Assembly (NCBI GenBank): GCA_026985625.1 | Contig: JALSQC010000011.1 | Span: 1-5,635, forward strand | Direction of reading: 5' to 3' | DNA length: 5,635 bases | Source of the DNA: Bacteroidales bacterium | GTDB taxonomy: Bacteria > Bacteroidota > Bacteroidia > Bacteroidales > JAFGXI01 | Shown: piece by piece, positions 1 to 5,635 of the stretch | Layout of the letters: every line of letters starts with the position of its first letter | Numbering within the stretch: position 1 is the stretch's first letter | Notes under the pieces: model-generated | Databases searched by the model: none | What the model was told of the DNA's origin: nothing | Seen by the model: the letters and a program-made list of their open reading frames with translations, nothing else | Made by a program: the position numbers and the translations under genes

Positions 1-1
1 T

Positions 2-484
2 GTAAACGATTTTTTATTTGCCGAAAAATTAAACAAGTATAACATACATATAAAATTTTTACTATCTAAATCGTATTACAATGCAAAAAAATACGATTAT
101 GCAGCATCAACAATAAACGATTATTTACAATTTTATTATAAAAACGATACCGCTCTTGGCTTAGCCGGTGATATTTATTATAAAAAAGAGGAATTTTTTA
201 AGTCGATTAAATATTATAACAAAGCTATTAAATTAAATGTAAAAAATGGTAATTATTACGAAGGTCGCGGACGCGATTTTTATATAACACAAGCATATAA
301 ATTTGCTATTAAAGATTTCTCGGTTGCATTGGATATTAATCCTAAAAACGGCGAAATATATTACTTGCGAGGAATTTCTTTTTTTAATTTAGATGATTTA
401 AAAAATGCATGTGCCGATTGGAAAAATGCAATGGATAATAAATATACCGATGCTTATAATTATATTAGATTAAATTGCCAATAA
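2..484 (+). CDS. TPR-repeat protein, C-terminal part (5' end outside window)
   Basis: An open frame from base 2 to a TAA at 482-484 gives 160 visible residues with no stop; the start lies before the window. The peptide is helical and carries about four tetratricopeptide repeats of about 34 residues, near visible residues 17-48, 50-83, 84-117 and 118-151. The last two are clearest: an 'AIKDFSVALDINPKNGEIYY' stretch, then 'LKNACADWKNAMD'. TPRs form superhelical protein-binding scaffolds; the 'ACADWKNA' ending and terminal Cys are common in Bacteroidota TPR proteins. With the N-terminus missing, a signal peptide or fused domain cannot be judged, so location and partner are unknown. It runs tail to tail into the polyprenyltransferase gene, overlapping by 25 bases, and is not part of that operon. 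The TPR assignment is firm; no specific function can be given. Confidence 0.85.
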   Translation, partial: VNDFLFAEKLNKYNIHIKFLLSKSYYNAKKYDYAASTINDYLQFYYKNDTALGLAGDIYYKKEEFFKSIKYYNKAIKLNVKNGNYYEGRGRDFYITQAYKFAIKDFSVALDINPKNGEIYYLRGISFFNLDDLKNACADWKNAMDNKYTDAYNYIRLNCQ

Positions 485-1338
485 AAATCGGCAATTGTAA
501 ATATCGATAAAATTACACTTGCAATACCGTTAGTTGTAAAAAAAGCAATATTAATCTTAGATAAATCATTAGGTTTTACTAATAAATGCTGATATACTAT
601 AATTAAAAAAAATATAAAAGCCCCAATCCAAAATAATAAATGCAAACCCGATAAAACACCAAAAATAAAAATTAAACTTATTGATATTAAATGAAAAAAT
701 ACCGATAAATTTAAAGCTCCTTTTTTTCCAAGAAAAACAGGAATCGATTTTAAGTTATTCGCTTTATCAAACTCATAATCTTGCAACGAATATATAATAT
801 CAAAACCCGAAACCCAAAAAACTACGGCAAGCGATAAAATTACGGGTAAAATATTAAAATAGCCACTTACCGATAAAAAAGCACCTATAGGAGCTAATCC
901 TAATCCTATTCCCAATATAATATGGCTAAACCAAGTAAAGCGTTTTGTATAACTATAAAATAATATTGTAAAAATTGCTATCGGCGATAAATAAAATGTT
1001 AACGAGTTTATAAAATAAGTAGTAACTATAAATAAAATTACATTAATAATAACAAAAGCCATTGCATTTTTTGATGTAATTATTCCTTTTGGAATCTCTC
1101 TGTTTGCAGTTCTGGGATTTTTTTTATCAATATTTTTATCAATATAGCGATTAAAAGCCATTGCGGCATTTCTCGCAAAAATCATATCTATTATAATAAA
1201 TAATAATATTTTGTAATTAAAGTTTAAATTAAAAAATTTTATTGCCAAAAAAAAACCTATAAAAGCAAATGGCATTGCAAAAATAGTATGACTAAATTTT
1301 ACCAGCTTAAAATAATTTATAATTTTATAATTTTGCAC
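460..1338 (-). CDS. UbiA-family polyprenyltransferase (MqnP-like / TIGR01475 type)
   Basis: Integral-membrane prenyltransferase of 292 residues, a normal family length, with about eight to nine hydrophobic segments. Both Mg-diphosphate-binding Asp motifs are present: N63-R-Y-I-D67-K-N-I-D71, followed by NPRTANREIPKG, and D180-I-I-Y-S-L-Q-D187 with D191. UbiA enzymes move a polyprenyl chain from its diphosphate to an aromatic or other acceptor. The N-terminal 'KFSHTIFAMPFA' (14-25) and the NPRT-NR stretch fit the subgroup called 'putative 4-hydroxybenzoate polyprenyltransferase', which includes enzymes assigned to futalosine-pathway menaquinone synthesis (MqnP), better than classical MenA; the acceptor is inferred. 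The start is GTG (1336-1338): upstream only ACA, TTA and ATA precede an in-frame TAA, which is the wzc stop itself, and the next Met (residue 22) would cut into the first membrane helix. It lies 9 bases after wzc and is probably co-transcribed. Family certain, substrate moderate. Confidence 0.93.
   Translation of the reverse strand: MQNYKIINYFKLVKFSHTIFAMPFAFIGFFLAIKFFNLNFNYKILLFIIIDMIFARNAAMAFNRYIDKNIDKKNPRTANREIPKGIITSKNAMAFVIINVILFIVTTYFINSLTFYLSPIAIFTILFYSYTKRFTWFSHIILGIGLGLAPIGAFLSVSGYFNILPVILSLAVVFWVSGFDIIYSLQDYEFDKANNLKSIPVFLGKKGALNLSVFFHLISISLIFIFGVLSGLHLLFWIGAFIFFLIIVYQHLLVKPNDLSKINIAFFTTNGIASVILSIFTIADFYWQFNLI
473..496. terminator. Candidate hairpin at a convergent gene end
   Basis: A perfect 7-bp inverted repeat, AATTGCC (473-479) and GGCAATT (490-496), encloses a 10-base loop holding the TPR gene's TAA stop. 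It lies at the meeting point of two convergent genes, where a shared terminator would be expected, and its GGC/GCC core stands out in such AT-rich DNA. On either strand the following bases are AT-rich but not a clean U-tract, so intrinsic termination is plausible rather than clear. It also lies within the last codons of the polyprenyltransferase gene. Confidence 0.35.
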
Positions 1339-1347
1339 TGTTAATAT

Positions 1348-3780
1348 TTAACTATTTTTTTTTAAAATTTTTGATAAAATGCTTTCTTTTTTTGCATTTT
1401 CTTTATCATCGTCGTAATAACCATAACCGTAACCGTAGCCGTAACCATAGCCGTAACCGTAGCCGTAACCTCCATACTTATAGCCTTTTTTATAATACGA
1501 ACCAGATAGTTTAATATCGTTTAATAATACAACAGGGTTTGTTATTAAATCTTCGTTCTTTATTCCATTAATAAACTCAAAAACCATTTTTCGCGAATAA
1601 TTTTGTCTAATAATATAAACCGTAGAATCTAAATGTTTTTTTAGTAATAATGCATCGGTAACAAGAGCTACAGGTGGTGTATCAATAATTATATAATCAA
1701 ACTTTTCTTTTAACTGTAAAATTAAATTATCCATTCTATCGCTTTCAATAAGTTCTGCAGGATTAGGAGGTATAGGTCCCGATGATATTAATGTTAAATT
1801 TTTTACTTCGGTATCAAGTAAAATATCATCTAACTCTAAGTCTCCTATCAAATATTGGCTTATTCCCGTTTTATTATCCTTATTAAAGTATTTATGTAAC
1901 TTTGGTTTACGTAAATCTAAACCTATTAAAACTGTTTTTTTATTACCTATTGCAAAAATTGATGCCAGATTTACAGCTATAAACGTTTTTCCTTCGCCAC
2001 TAATTGTTGATGTAACAGAAATTACTTTTGACTTATATTTTGATTTTGCCAATATATATTGCAGATTAGTTCTAATACTTCGGAATGATTCTGTAATAGA
2101 TGCTTTTCGATAAGAATTTACAACTAAATCGGTTTCCTTTGTATTATGGCTAACACCTCCTATAATGGGAATATTAATATTATCTTCAACTGTTTTTTTA
2201 TCAATTATTTTATCGTTAAAAAAGTCTATAATTACAATTACAATTAATGGAACTAAAATTCCTATAATAAATGCAATAATATAATTAAGTTTTTTCTTTG
2301 GAGAAATAATTTGTGCATTTTGAGCAATTGCTTTATCTAAAACCTTATTTTCTGACACATTAGATGCTTTAACAATACCTGCCTCAGCACGTTTTTGAAT
2401 TAAATACGTATAAATACCATTGTTTAAATCAAACTTTCGTTTTATTTGCAATAATTTTTTTTCGTTACCCGGCAATTTTCTTATTTGCGCATCAACTTTA
2501 GCTACTTGTTTATTTATATCATTTATTGATATATTAACTGATTGAATTAAATTTTTAACATTTTCTTTAAGTGCTGCAATATTAGATTGTATTTGCTCGT
2601 TTATTAATACTAACGACGGATTTTCTTTTGTAGAACTATATTCTAATTGTTGACGTTTTGTATATAACTCGGAAATATTTTTTAATAATTCTGTTAAAAC
2701 AATATCATCAATTCCCATTGTAGATGGTGCTAAAATATCATCGTATTTTGTATGTTCCGAAATATATTTTAATAAATATTTATAATACGCATACTTAACC
2801 ATTAGTTTCGACTTTTCAGTCTGCATTGATTCTAACTTATTATAAATTTCTATTCCTTGTTTACTTATATCAACAATTTTATTCGATGTTCTAAAATCTT
2901 TTAAAAGGTTTTCCGAGACATCAAGCGAGTCAGTAATTTTGGATAATTGTTCGTCGATAAATTTTATTGCATTGTTAGATTTCTTGTTTTTTTCTTCAAG
3001 ATTAGATCTAACATAAACCTCTCCTAATTTATTTAAAAATTCTGCTTCTTTTTGAGGATTTGTTCCTGTTGTTGTTAAATATAAAACTGTACTTTTTTTA
3101 TCACTTGTTTCAATATTAAGCTTTGATTTATAAGATTTTGTTAATTGGTTTGTATCGTTTATCAAAAAATAATATTGGTATTGAAACATTTTATTATCTT
3201 TATCATAATCAGAAATTAAATTCAGTTTAAACTTAAAATTATCATCTACATAGTAATCGCCAAAGTTCATAAGTTTTGATATTCCCATTCCGTCGTCAAT
3301 CTCAAGCAAATATTTATCTTTATTTTTTATTGTAATATTTACAGGATAATTATATAATTGATTATGCGATGTATCTAATATTACCTCAAATGGTGCCGAA
3401 TGATATCTTTCTATTGTATTTATTCTACCTATCGAAAAAATAGAAATCCCAAAATCAAGTTCTTTTATAGCTTTGTTTATCATACTATACGACTTTAGAA
3501 TTGCCATCTCGGTCTCAACATTTTTTTTCCCAATTCGTTTATATAAACCTAAATCTTGTATAATACTTTCTACTCCCCCTGTAAGTGAGTTTGATTTATC
3601 TTTAACTAAAATACTTGAATTTACAGAGTAAACATTTTGTGTATATTTATTTATAAAAAAAGCTATAAATAACGATATAAATATTGTTAAGCCAAACCAA
3701 TACCATTTAGATAATATTTTAAAAATAAATTTCTTTATATCTATATTTTCTTCTTTTTCTAATTGGATATTTTCGTTCAT
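1348..3780 (-). CDS. wzc: Wzc-type polysaccharide co-polymerase / bacterial tyrosine kinase
   Basis: Inner-membrane protein of 810 residues that controls polysaccharide chain length and export, with an autophosphorylating cytoplasmic BY-kinase. Order of parts: Wzz domain with first membrane helix near 27-44; large periplasmic region, Lys/Glu-rich and probably coiled coil at about 262-445; GNVR-type segment ending in 'IISPKKKLNY'; second helix about 499-519; CpsD/CapB kinase domain from about 555. Visible motifs are E564-x2-R567-x2-R570 (oligomerisation), Walker A 'STISGEGKT' with K598 and T599, Walker A' 'VLIGLDLRKP' with D622, and Walker B 'YIIIDTPP' with D700. The tail (762-789) has 14 Tyr in 28 residues, including nine Gly-Tyr units: the cluster that is autophosphorylated in this family. 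The first Asp of Walker A' is Gly620. Its ATG overlaps the wza stop by one base (TAATG), implying translational coupling. No Wzb-type phosphatase gene is visible. Confidence 0.96.
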   Translation of the reverse strand: MNENIQLEKEENIDIKKFIFKILSKWYWFGLTIFISLFIAFFINKYTQNVYSVNSSILVKDKSNSLTGGVESIIQDLGLYKRIGKKNVETEMAILKSYSMINKAIKELDFGISIFSIGRINTIERYHSAPFEVILDTSHNQLYNYPVNITIKNKDKYLLEIDDGMGISKLMNFGDYYVDDNFKFKLNLISDYDKDNKMFQYQYYFLINDTNQLTKSYKSKLNIETSDKKSTVLYLTTTGTNPQKEAEFLNKLGEVYVRSNLEEKNKKSNNAIKFIDEQLSKITDSLDVSENLLKDFRTSNKIVDISKQGIEIYNKLESMQTEKSKLMVKYAYYKYLLKYISEHTKYDDILAPSTMGIDDIVLTELLKNISELYTKRQQLEYSSTKENPSLVLINEQIQSNIAALKENVKNLIQSVNISINDINKQVAKVDAQIRKLPGNEKKLLQIKRKFDLNNGIYTYLIQKRAEAGIVKASNVSENKVLDKAIAQNAQIISPKKKLNYIIAFIIGILVPLIVIVIIDFFNDKIIDKKTVEDNINIPIIGGVSHNTKETDLVVNSYRKASITESFRSIRTNLQYILAKSKYKSKVISVTSTISGEGKTFIAVNLASIFAIGNKKTVLIGLDLRKPKLHKYFNKDNKTGISQYLIGDLELDDILLDTEVKNLTLISSGPIPPNPAELIESDRMDNLILQLKEKFDYIIIDTPPVALVTDALLLKKHLDSTVYIIRQNYSRKMVFEFINGIKNEDLITNPVVLLNDIKLSGSYYKKGYKYGGYGYGYGYGYGYGYGYGYYDDDKENAKKESILSKILKKNS
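1417..1470 (-). repeat. Gly-Tyr hexanucleotide tandem repeat in the wzc tail
   Basis: Nine consecutive 6-base units each encode Gly-Tyr (Wzc residues 771-788). The units are not random: read in coding direction they are A B A C A B A D D, where A is GGTTAC, B GGCTAC, C GGCTAT and D GGTTAT. The first two blocks of four units (1447-1470 and 1423-1446) are 24-base copies differing at one base. This suggests growth by duplication of a 24-base block. Because the units are 6 bases, gain or loss would keep the frame and change only the number of tyrosines. Confidence 0.9.
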
Positions 3781-4553
3781 TATTTATTTAAATAATTTAA
3801 GACTAAAATTAATGTTGTTATAGATGATAATACTAATGATATGTTTGGAGAATTTAACCTGAATGATTTAAATTTTACAGGTTCAATATAAATAACATCA
3901 TTAGGCAATAAATAATATGCTTGCGATTTTAATATATTAATATCAGTTAAATCAACTCTAAAAAATTTCTCACCATTGTTTGTTGGGCGAATAATTAAAA
4001 CATTTTTTTTATTTCCGTAATCGGTAATATCACCTGCATTTCCAATTGCCTCAAAAATTGTTAACCTATCGTTATAATTATAATAACTGCCGGGTCGCCT
4101 TACTTCGCCTAAAAGAGTGTATTTATAACTTATAAGTTTAACTATAAGGTTTGGTGTTTTTAAATATTTCTTAGCTTTATCAAAAATAATATCTTTTGCC
4201 TCTGATATTGTTTTATTTACAACTTTCACTTTTCCTATAATTGGTAAATCTATGTAACCCGAGTCTCTTACCGAAAAACCTTTTAAATACAAGTTTGATT
4301 GTTGTTGATATCCTAATGAAGAACGTGCATCGGAAATATTGTATATTTTATTAATATTATCGTCTAAACTAATTAATTGAACATATAAAATATCGCCAGG
4401 CTGTATTTTATAAATACTTTTATTTGATTGATACTCGCTTAAGCTATCTTTTGCCGTAGCAATATTTCTTAAATAAATTACTTTTTTACGCTGATGGCAA
4501 GATGTTAATGCTATTAAAAAAATTAATATTGTATATATTGGTATTTTTTTCAT
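3780..4553 (-). CDS. wza: Wza-type polysaccharide export lipoprotein
   Basis: Outer-membrane export protein of 257 residues that should form the periplasmic/outer-membrane exit channel working with Wzc. It starts with a lipoprotein signal: M1-KK, a hydrophobic stretch, and a lipobox L16-T-S-C19, so the mature protein would begin with lipidated Cys19. A Poly_export domain follows, with 'YKIQPGDILYVQL' at 48-60 and the second half around 'GYIDLPIIGKVKV' (99-111). An SLBB-type domain covers about 138-225 with 'YTLLGEVRRPGSY' (145-157), 'LTIFEAIGNAGDITDYG' and 'YLLPNDVIYIEP'. A C-terminal hydrophobic helix spans about 238-255. It is much shorter than E. coli Wza (about 379 residues) and has a single SLBB domain, the usual Bacteroidota form. 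Its TAA shares one base with the wzc ATG, and it is the first gene of the presumed operon. Exported glycan unknown. Confidence 0.94.
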   Translation of the reverse strand: MKKIPIYTILIFLIALTSCHQRKKVIYLRNIATAKDSLSEYQSNKSIYKIQPGDILYVQLISLDDNINKIYNISDARSSLGYQQQSNLYLKGFSVRDSGYIDLPIIGKVKVVNKTISEAKDIIFDKAKKYLKTPNLIVKLISYKYTLLGEVRRPGSYYNYNDRLTIFEAIGNAGDITDYGNKKNVLIIRPTNNGEKFFRVDLTDINILKSQAYYLLPNDVIYIEPVKFKSFRLNSPNISLVLSSITTLILVLNYLNK

Positions 4554-4571
4554 TTTTTATTTTTAAACTTT

Positions 4572-4579
4572 CAAAAATA
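4572..4579 (-). promoter_or_regulatory. Candidate -7 box for the wza-wzc-ubiA operon
   Basis: On the minus strand the sequence TATTTTTG matches the Bacteroidota -7 consensus TAnnTTTG. It ends 18 bases before the wza ATG, so transcription would start about 12-15 bases upstream of the codon, giving a short A-rich leader with no Shine-Dalgarno sequence. No TTTG-like -33 element is visible 19-21 bases further upstream, so the call rests on one element plus position. It is the only TTTG on this strand of the intergenic region. Confidence 0.4.
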
Positions 4580-4673
4580 TAAAATAATATTAAAATTAGT
4601 TATTTTTTATTAAAATAATTCATATTACTCACATATAGTTTAAATAAAATTTTATTTTTTTTAATTAGTTAAT

Positions 4674-4681
4674 TAATTTTG
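4674..4681 (+). promoter_or_regulatory. Candidate -7 box for yqgE
   Basis: TAATTTTG is a full match to the Bacteroidota -7 consensus TAnnTTTG and the only TTTG on this strand of the intergenic region. It ends only 4 bases before the yqgE ATG (4686-4688), which would place the transcription start at or next to the start codon. No good -33 TTTG is present at the usual spacing. The alternative is a promoter further upstream that does not fit the consensus. Confidence 0.4.
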
Positions 4682-4685
4682 TATT

Positions 4686-5270
4686 ATGAGTTTAAATTTT
4701 GATATAACATCAATAAATAATAATTTAGAACCTAAGAAAGGTCGCTTATTACTATCCGAGCCTTTATCAAACGATTTATTTTTTAATCGTTCGGTAGTAT
4801 TTCTTACCGAACACAACAACAAAGGTAGTATTGGTTTTACATTAAACAAAAAAAGTAATCTTAAATTACCCGATTTATTAGATAATGTTACCGCCAAAAT
4901 ACCTGTTTATATCGGAGGTCCTGTTACAATAAACAGTATATTTTTTATTCACAGACTAAATTATCTTATCGACGATTCGGTTAATGTTATTGACGATATT
5001 TATTGGGGAGGTAACTTTAATCAAGTAATTGATTTAATAAACGACAACATTATTAACGAAAAAAATGCTATGTTTTTTATTGGCTACTCGGGTTGGGATA
5101 AAAATCAGTTGCAAAACGAAATTAAAAACAATAATTGGTTGGTAATAGAATCTAACAAAGAAATTATTTTTAGTAAAAACAACGAAACCCTATGGAATAA
5201 TATTGTTAAATCGTTCGATAATAAATACAAGCTATGGCAGAATATTCCTATTAATCCCGGTCTTAATTAA
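4686..5270 (+). CDS. yqgE: YqgE/AlgH family protein (DUF179)
   Basis: Soluble protein of 194 residues, full length for the family, with no signal peptide or membrane helix. Family signatures appear in order: 'KKGRLLLSEP' (17-26), 'FNRSVVFLTEH' then 'GSIGFTLNK' (33-55), 'YIGGPV' (75-80), 'FFIHR' (86-90), 'YWGGN' (106-110), and 'FIGYSGWDKNQLQNEI' (131-146) followed by W151. The family is widespread in bacteria; AlgH was named as an alginate regulator in Pseudomonas, but the biochemical role is unsettled and should not be assumed here. The ATG at 4686 is supported because the conserved 'NLEPKKGRLL' start lies just inside it. It is transcribed away from the wza operon and ends tail to tail with the aminotransferase gene, overlapping by 8 bases. 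I recall yqgE next to a class IV aminotransferase in other Bacteroidota, which would make this a conserved neighbourhood. Confidence 0.95.
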   Translation: MSLNFDITSINNNLEPKKGRLLLSEPLSNDLFFNRSVVFLTEHNNKGSIGFTLNKKSNLKLPDLLDNVTAKIPVYIGGPVTINSIFFIHRLNYLIDDSVNVIDDIYWGGNFNQVIDLINDNIINEKNAMFFIGYSGWDKNQLQNEIKNNNWLVIESNKEIIFSKNNETLWNNIVKSFDNKYKLWQNIPINPGLN

Positions 5271-5635
5271 TATAACTGTTTAATTTGTTAAACAAGTCTT
5301 TACTAATATCATTATAATATCTCTTATGCTTATATGCCAATACCCAGCGTATGCCTTGTATTGCATTTGTAAAAAAAATCTCGTCGGCGTTTTCTATATC
5401 AGATAAAGTTATATGAGCATCATCTATAACCGTTATTTTGTTGCTTAGAGCAATATCTATAATATTCTCGCGCATAATTCCTCTAACGCAACCATCTTCT
5501 AACATTGGTGTATAAAGTATATTATTTTTTACCAAAAAAATATTAGAACTTATTCCTTCGCAAACAAATCCGTCTTGATTTAATAATATTACATCATCGA
5601 TGTTATTTTTTTTCTTATAAATACCCGATAATATA
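5263..5635 (-). CDS. Class IV aminotransferase, probably aminodeoxychorismate lyase-like, C-terminal part
   Basis: The frame is open from the right edge to a TAA at 5263-5265 and gives about 123 visible residues; the N-terminal half lies outside the window. It fits the class IV PLP-enzyme signature: 'CEGISSNIFLVKNNILYTP' followed by 'LEDGCVRGIMRE', including the conserved Glu (codon 5557-5559), Asn, and Gly-Ile-Met-Arg. 'LYTP...GIMR' is closer to PabC (4-amino-4-deoxychorismate lyase, folate pathway) than to IlvE, which usually has 'GITR'; the C-terminal 'IFFTNAIQGIRWV' also suits that group. A branched-chain or D-amino-acid aminotransferase cannot be excluded. The PLP lysine is expected about 34 residues before the Glu, just beyond the edge. 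Starting the protein at an internal TTG (5533-5535) would cut the signature in half, so no start is assigned. It converges on yqgE with an 8-base overlap. Confidence 0.9.
   Translation of the reverse strand, partial: ILSGIYKKKNNIDDVILLNQDGFVCEGISSNIFLVKNNILYTPMLEDGCVRGIMRENIIDIALSNKITVIDDAHITLSDIENADEIFFTNAIQGIRWVLAYKHKRYYNDISKDLFNKLNSYIN
5275..5297 (+). terminator. Candidate hairpin downstream of yqgE
   Basis: Five bases after the yqgE stop is an inverted repeat, TGTTTAA (5277-5283) and TTAAACA (5288-5294), with a 4-base loop TTTG. Pairing can extend through flanking AC and GT with one bulged or mismatched position. It is placed where yqgE transcription should end, inside the last codons of the convergent aminotransferase gene. 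The stem is AT-rich and no strong U-tract follows, so it would be a weak intrinsic terminator. Confidence 0.3.

Noticed and set aside
1417..1470. CRISPR array or intergenic satellite
   Set aside because: The repeats are short, contiguous, in frame and encode the Gly-Tyr tail expected of Wzc kinases; there are no spacers.
4661..4676. Direct repeat TTAATTA-G-TTAATTA before yqgE as a possible operator
   Set aside because: Such AT-only repeats are expected often at this base composition, and nothing else supports a binding site.
4673..4897. A 74-codon minus-strand open frame
   Set aside because: It lies almost wholly over the well-supported yqgE coding sequence, resembles no family, and covers the probable yqgE promoter; it is a shadow of the opposite strand.
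5263..5535. A 90-residue protein starting at TTG 5533-5535
   Set aside because: The frame continues open to the right edge and the upstream codons complete the class IV aminotransferase signature, so the TTG is an internal Leu codon.
1..5635. tRNA or rRNA genes, insertion sequences, phage genes, toxin-antitoxin or defence systems
   Set aside because: No candidate was seen; the window is almost completely filled by six recognisable genes, and the only gap over 20 bases is the 132-base divergent promoter region.

Overview
The window is strongly A+T-rich. All six coding regions read like genes of a Bacteroidota bacterium, probably Bacteroidales-like. The grounds are a short single-SLBB Wza-type lipoprotein paired with a Tyr/Gly-tailed Wzc kinase, a YqgE protein next to a class IV aminotransferase, A-rich leaders without Shine-Dalgarno sequences, TAnnTTTG-type -7 boxes, and TAA as every visible stop. 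Genus or species cannot be assigned from this sequence. The gene content looks chromosomal, with no sign of mobile DNA.

Layout: (1) 2-484 (+) is the C-terminal part of a TPR-repeat protein that starts before the window. (2) 460-1338 (-) is a UbiA-family polyprenyltransferase whose 3' end overlaps the TPR gene tail to tail by 25 bases. (3) 1348-3780 (-) is a Wzc-type chain-length regulator fused to a bacterial tyrosine kinase. (4) 3780-4553 (-) is a Wza-type outer-membrane export lipoprotein. (5) 4554-4685 is a 132-base divergent intergenic region with a candidate -7 box for each direction. (6) 4686-5270 (+) is YqgE/AlgH. (7) 5263-5635 (-) is the C-terminal part of a class IV aminotransferase, probably aminodeoxychorismate lyase-like, running off the right edge and overlapping yqgE by an 8-base palindrome.

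The three minus-strand genes wza-wzc-ubiA look like one transcript. wza and wzc overlap by one base (TAATG), and ubiA starts 9 bases after the wzc stop, in the same frame, at GTG. Wza and Wzc form the trans-envelope export and length-control machine for a capsule or exopolysaccharide. No glycosyltransferase, flippase, polymerase or Wzb phosphatase gene is visible, so the glycan-building genes must lie elsewhere. The UbiA protein most resembles the prenyltransferase type linked to futalosine-pathway menaquinone synthesis, an odd partner for an export pair.

I found no convincing new biological system. The points most worth a second look are the slippage-prone Gly-Tyr repeat in the Wzc tail, the wzc-ubiA junction, the yqgE promoter that predicts an almost leaderless mRNA, and hairpins at both convergent gene ends.
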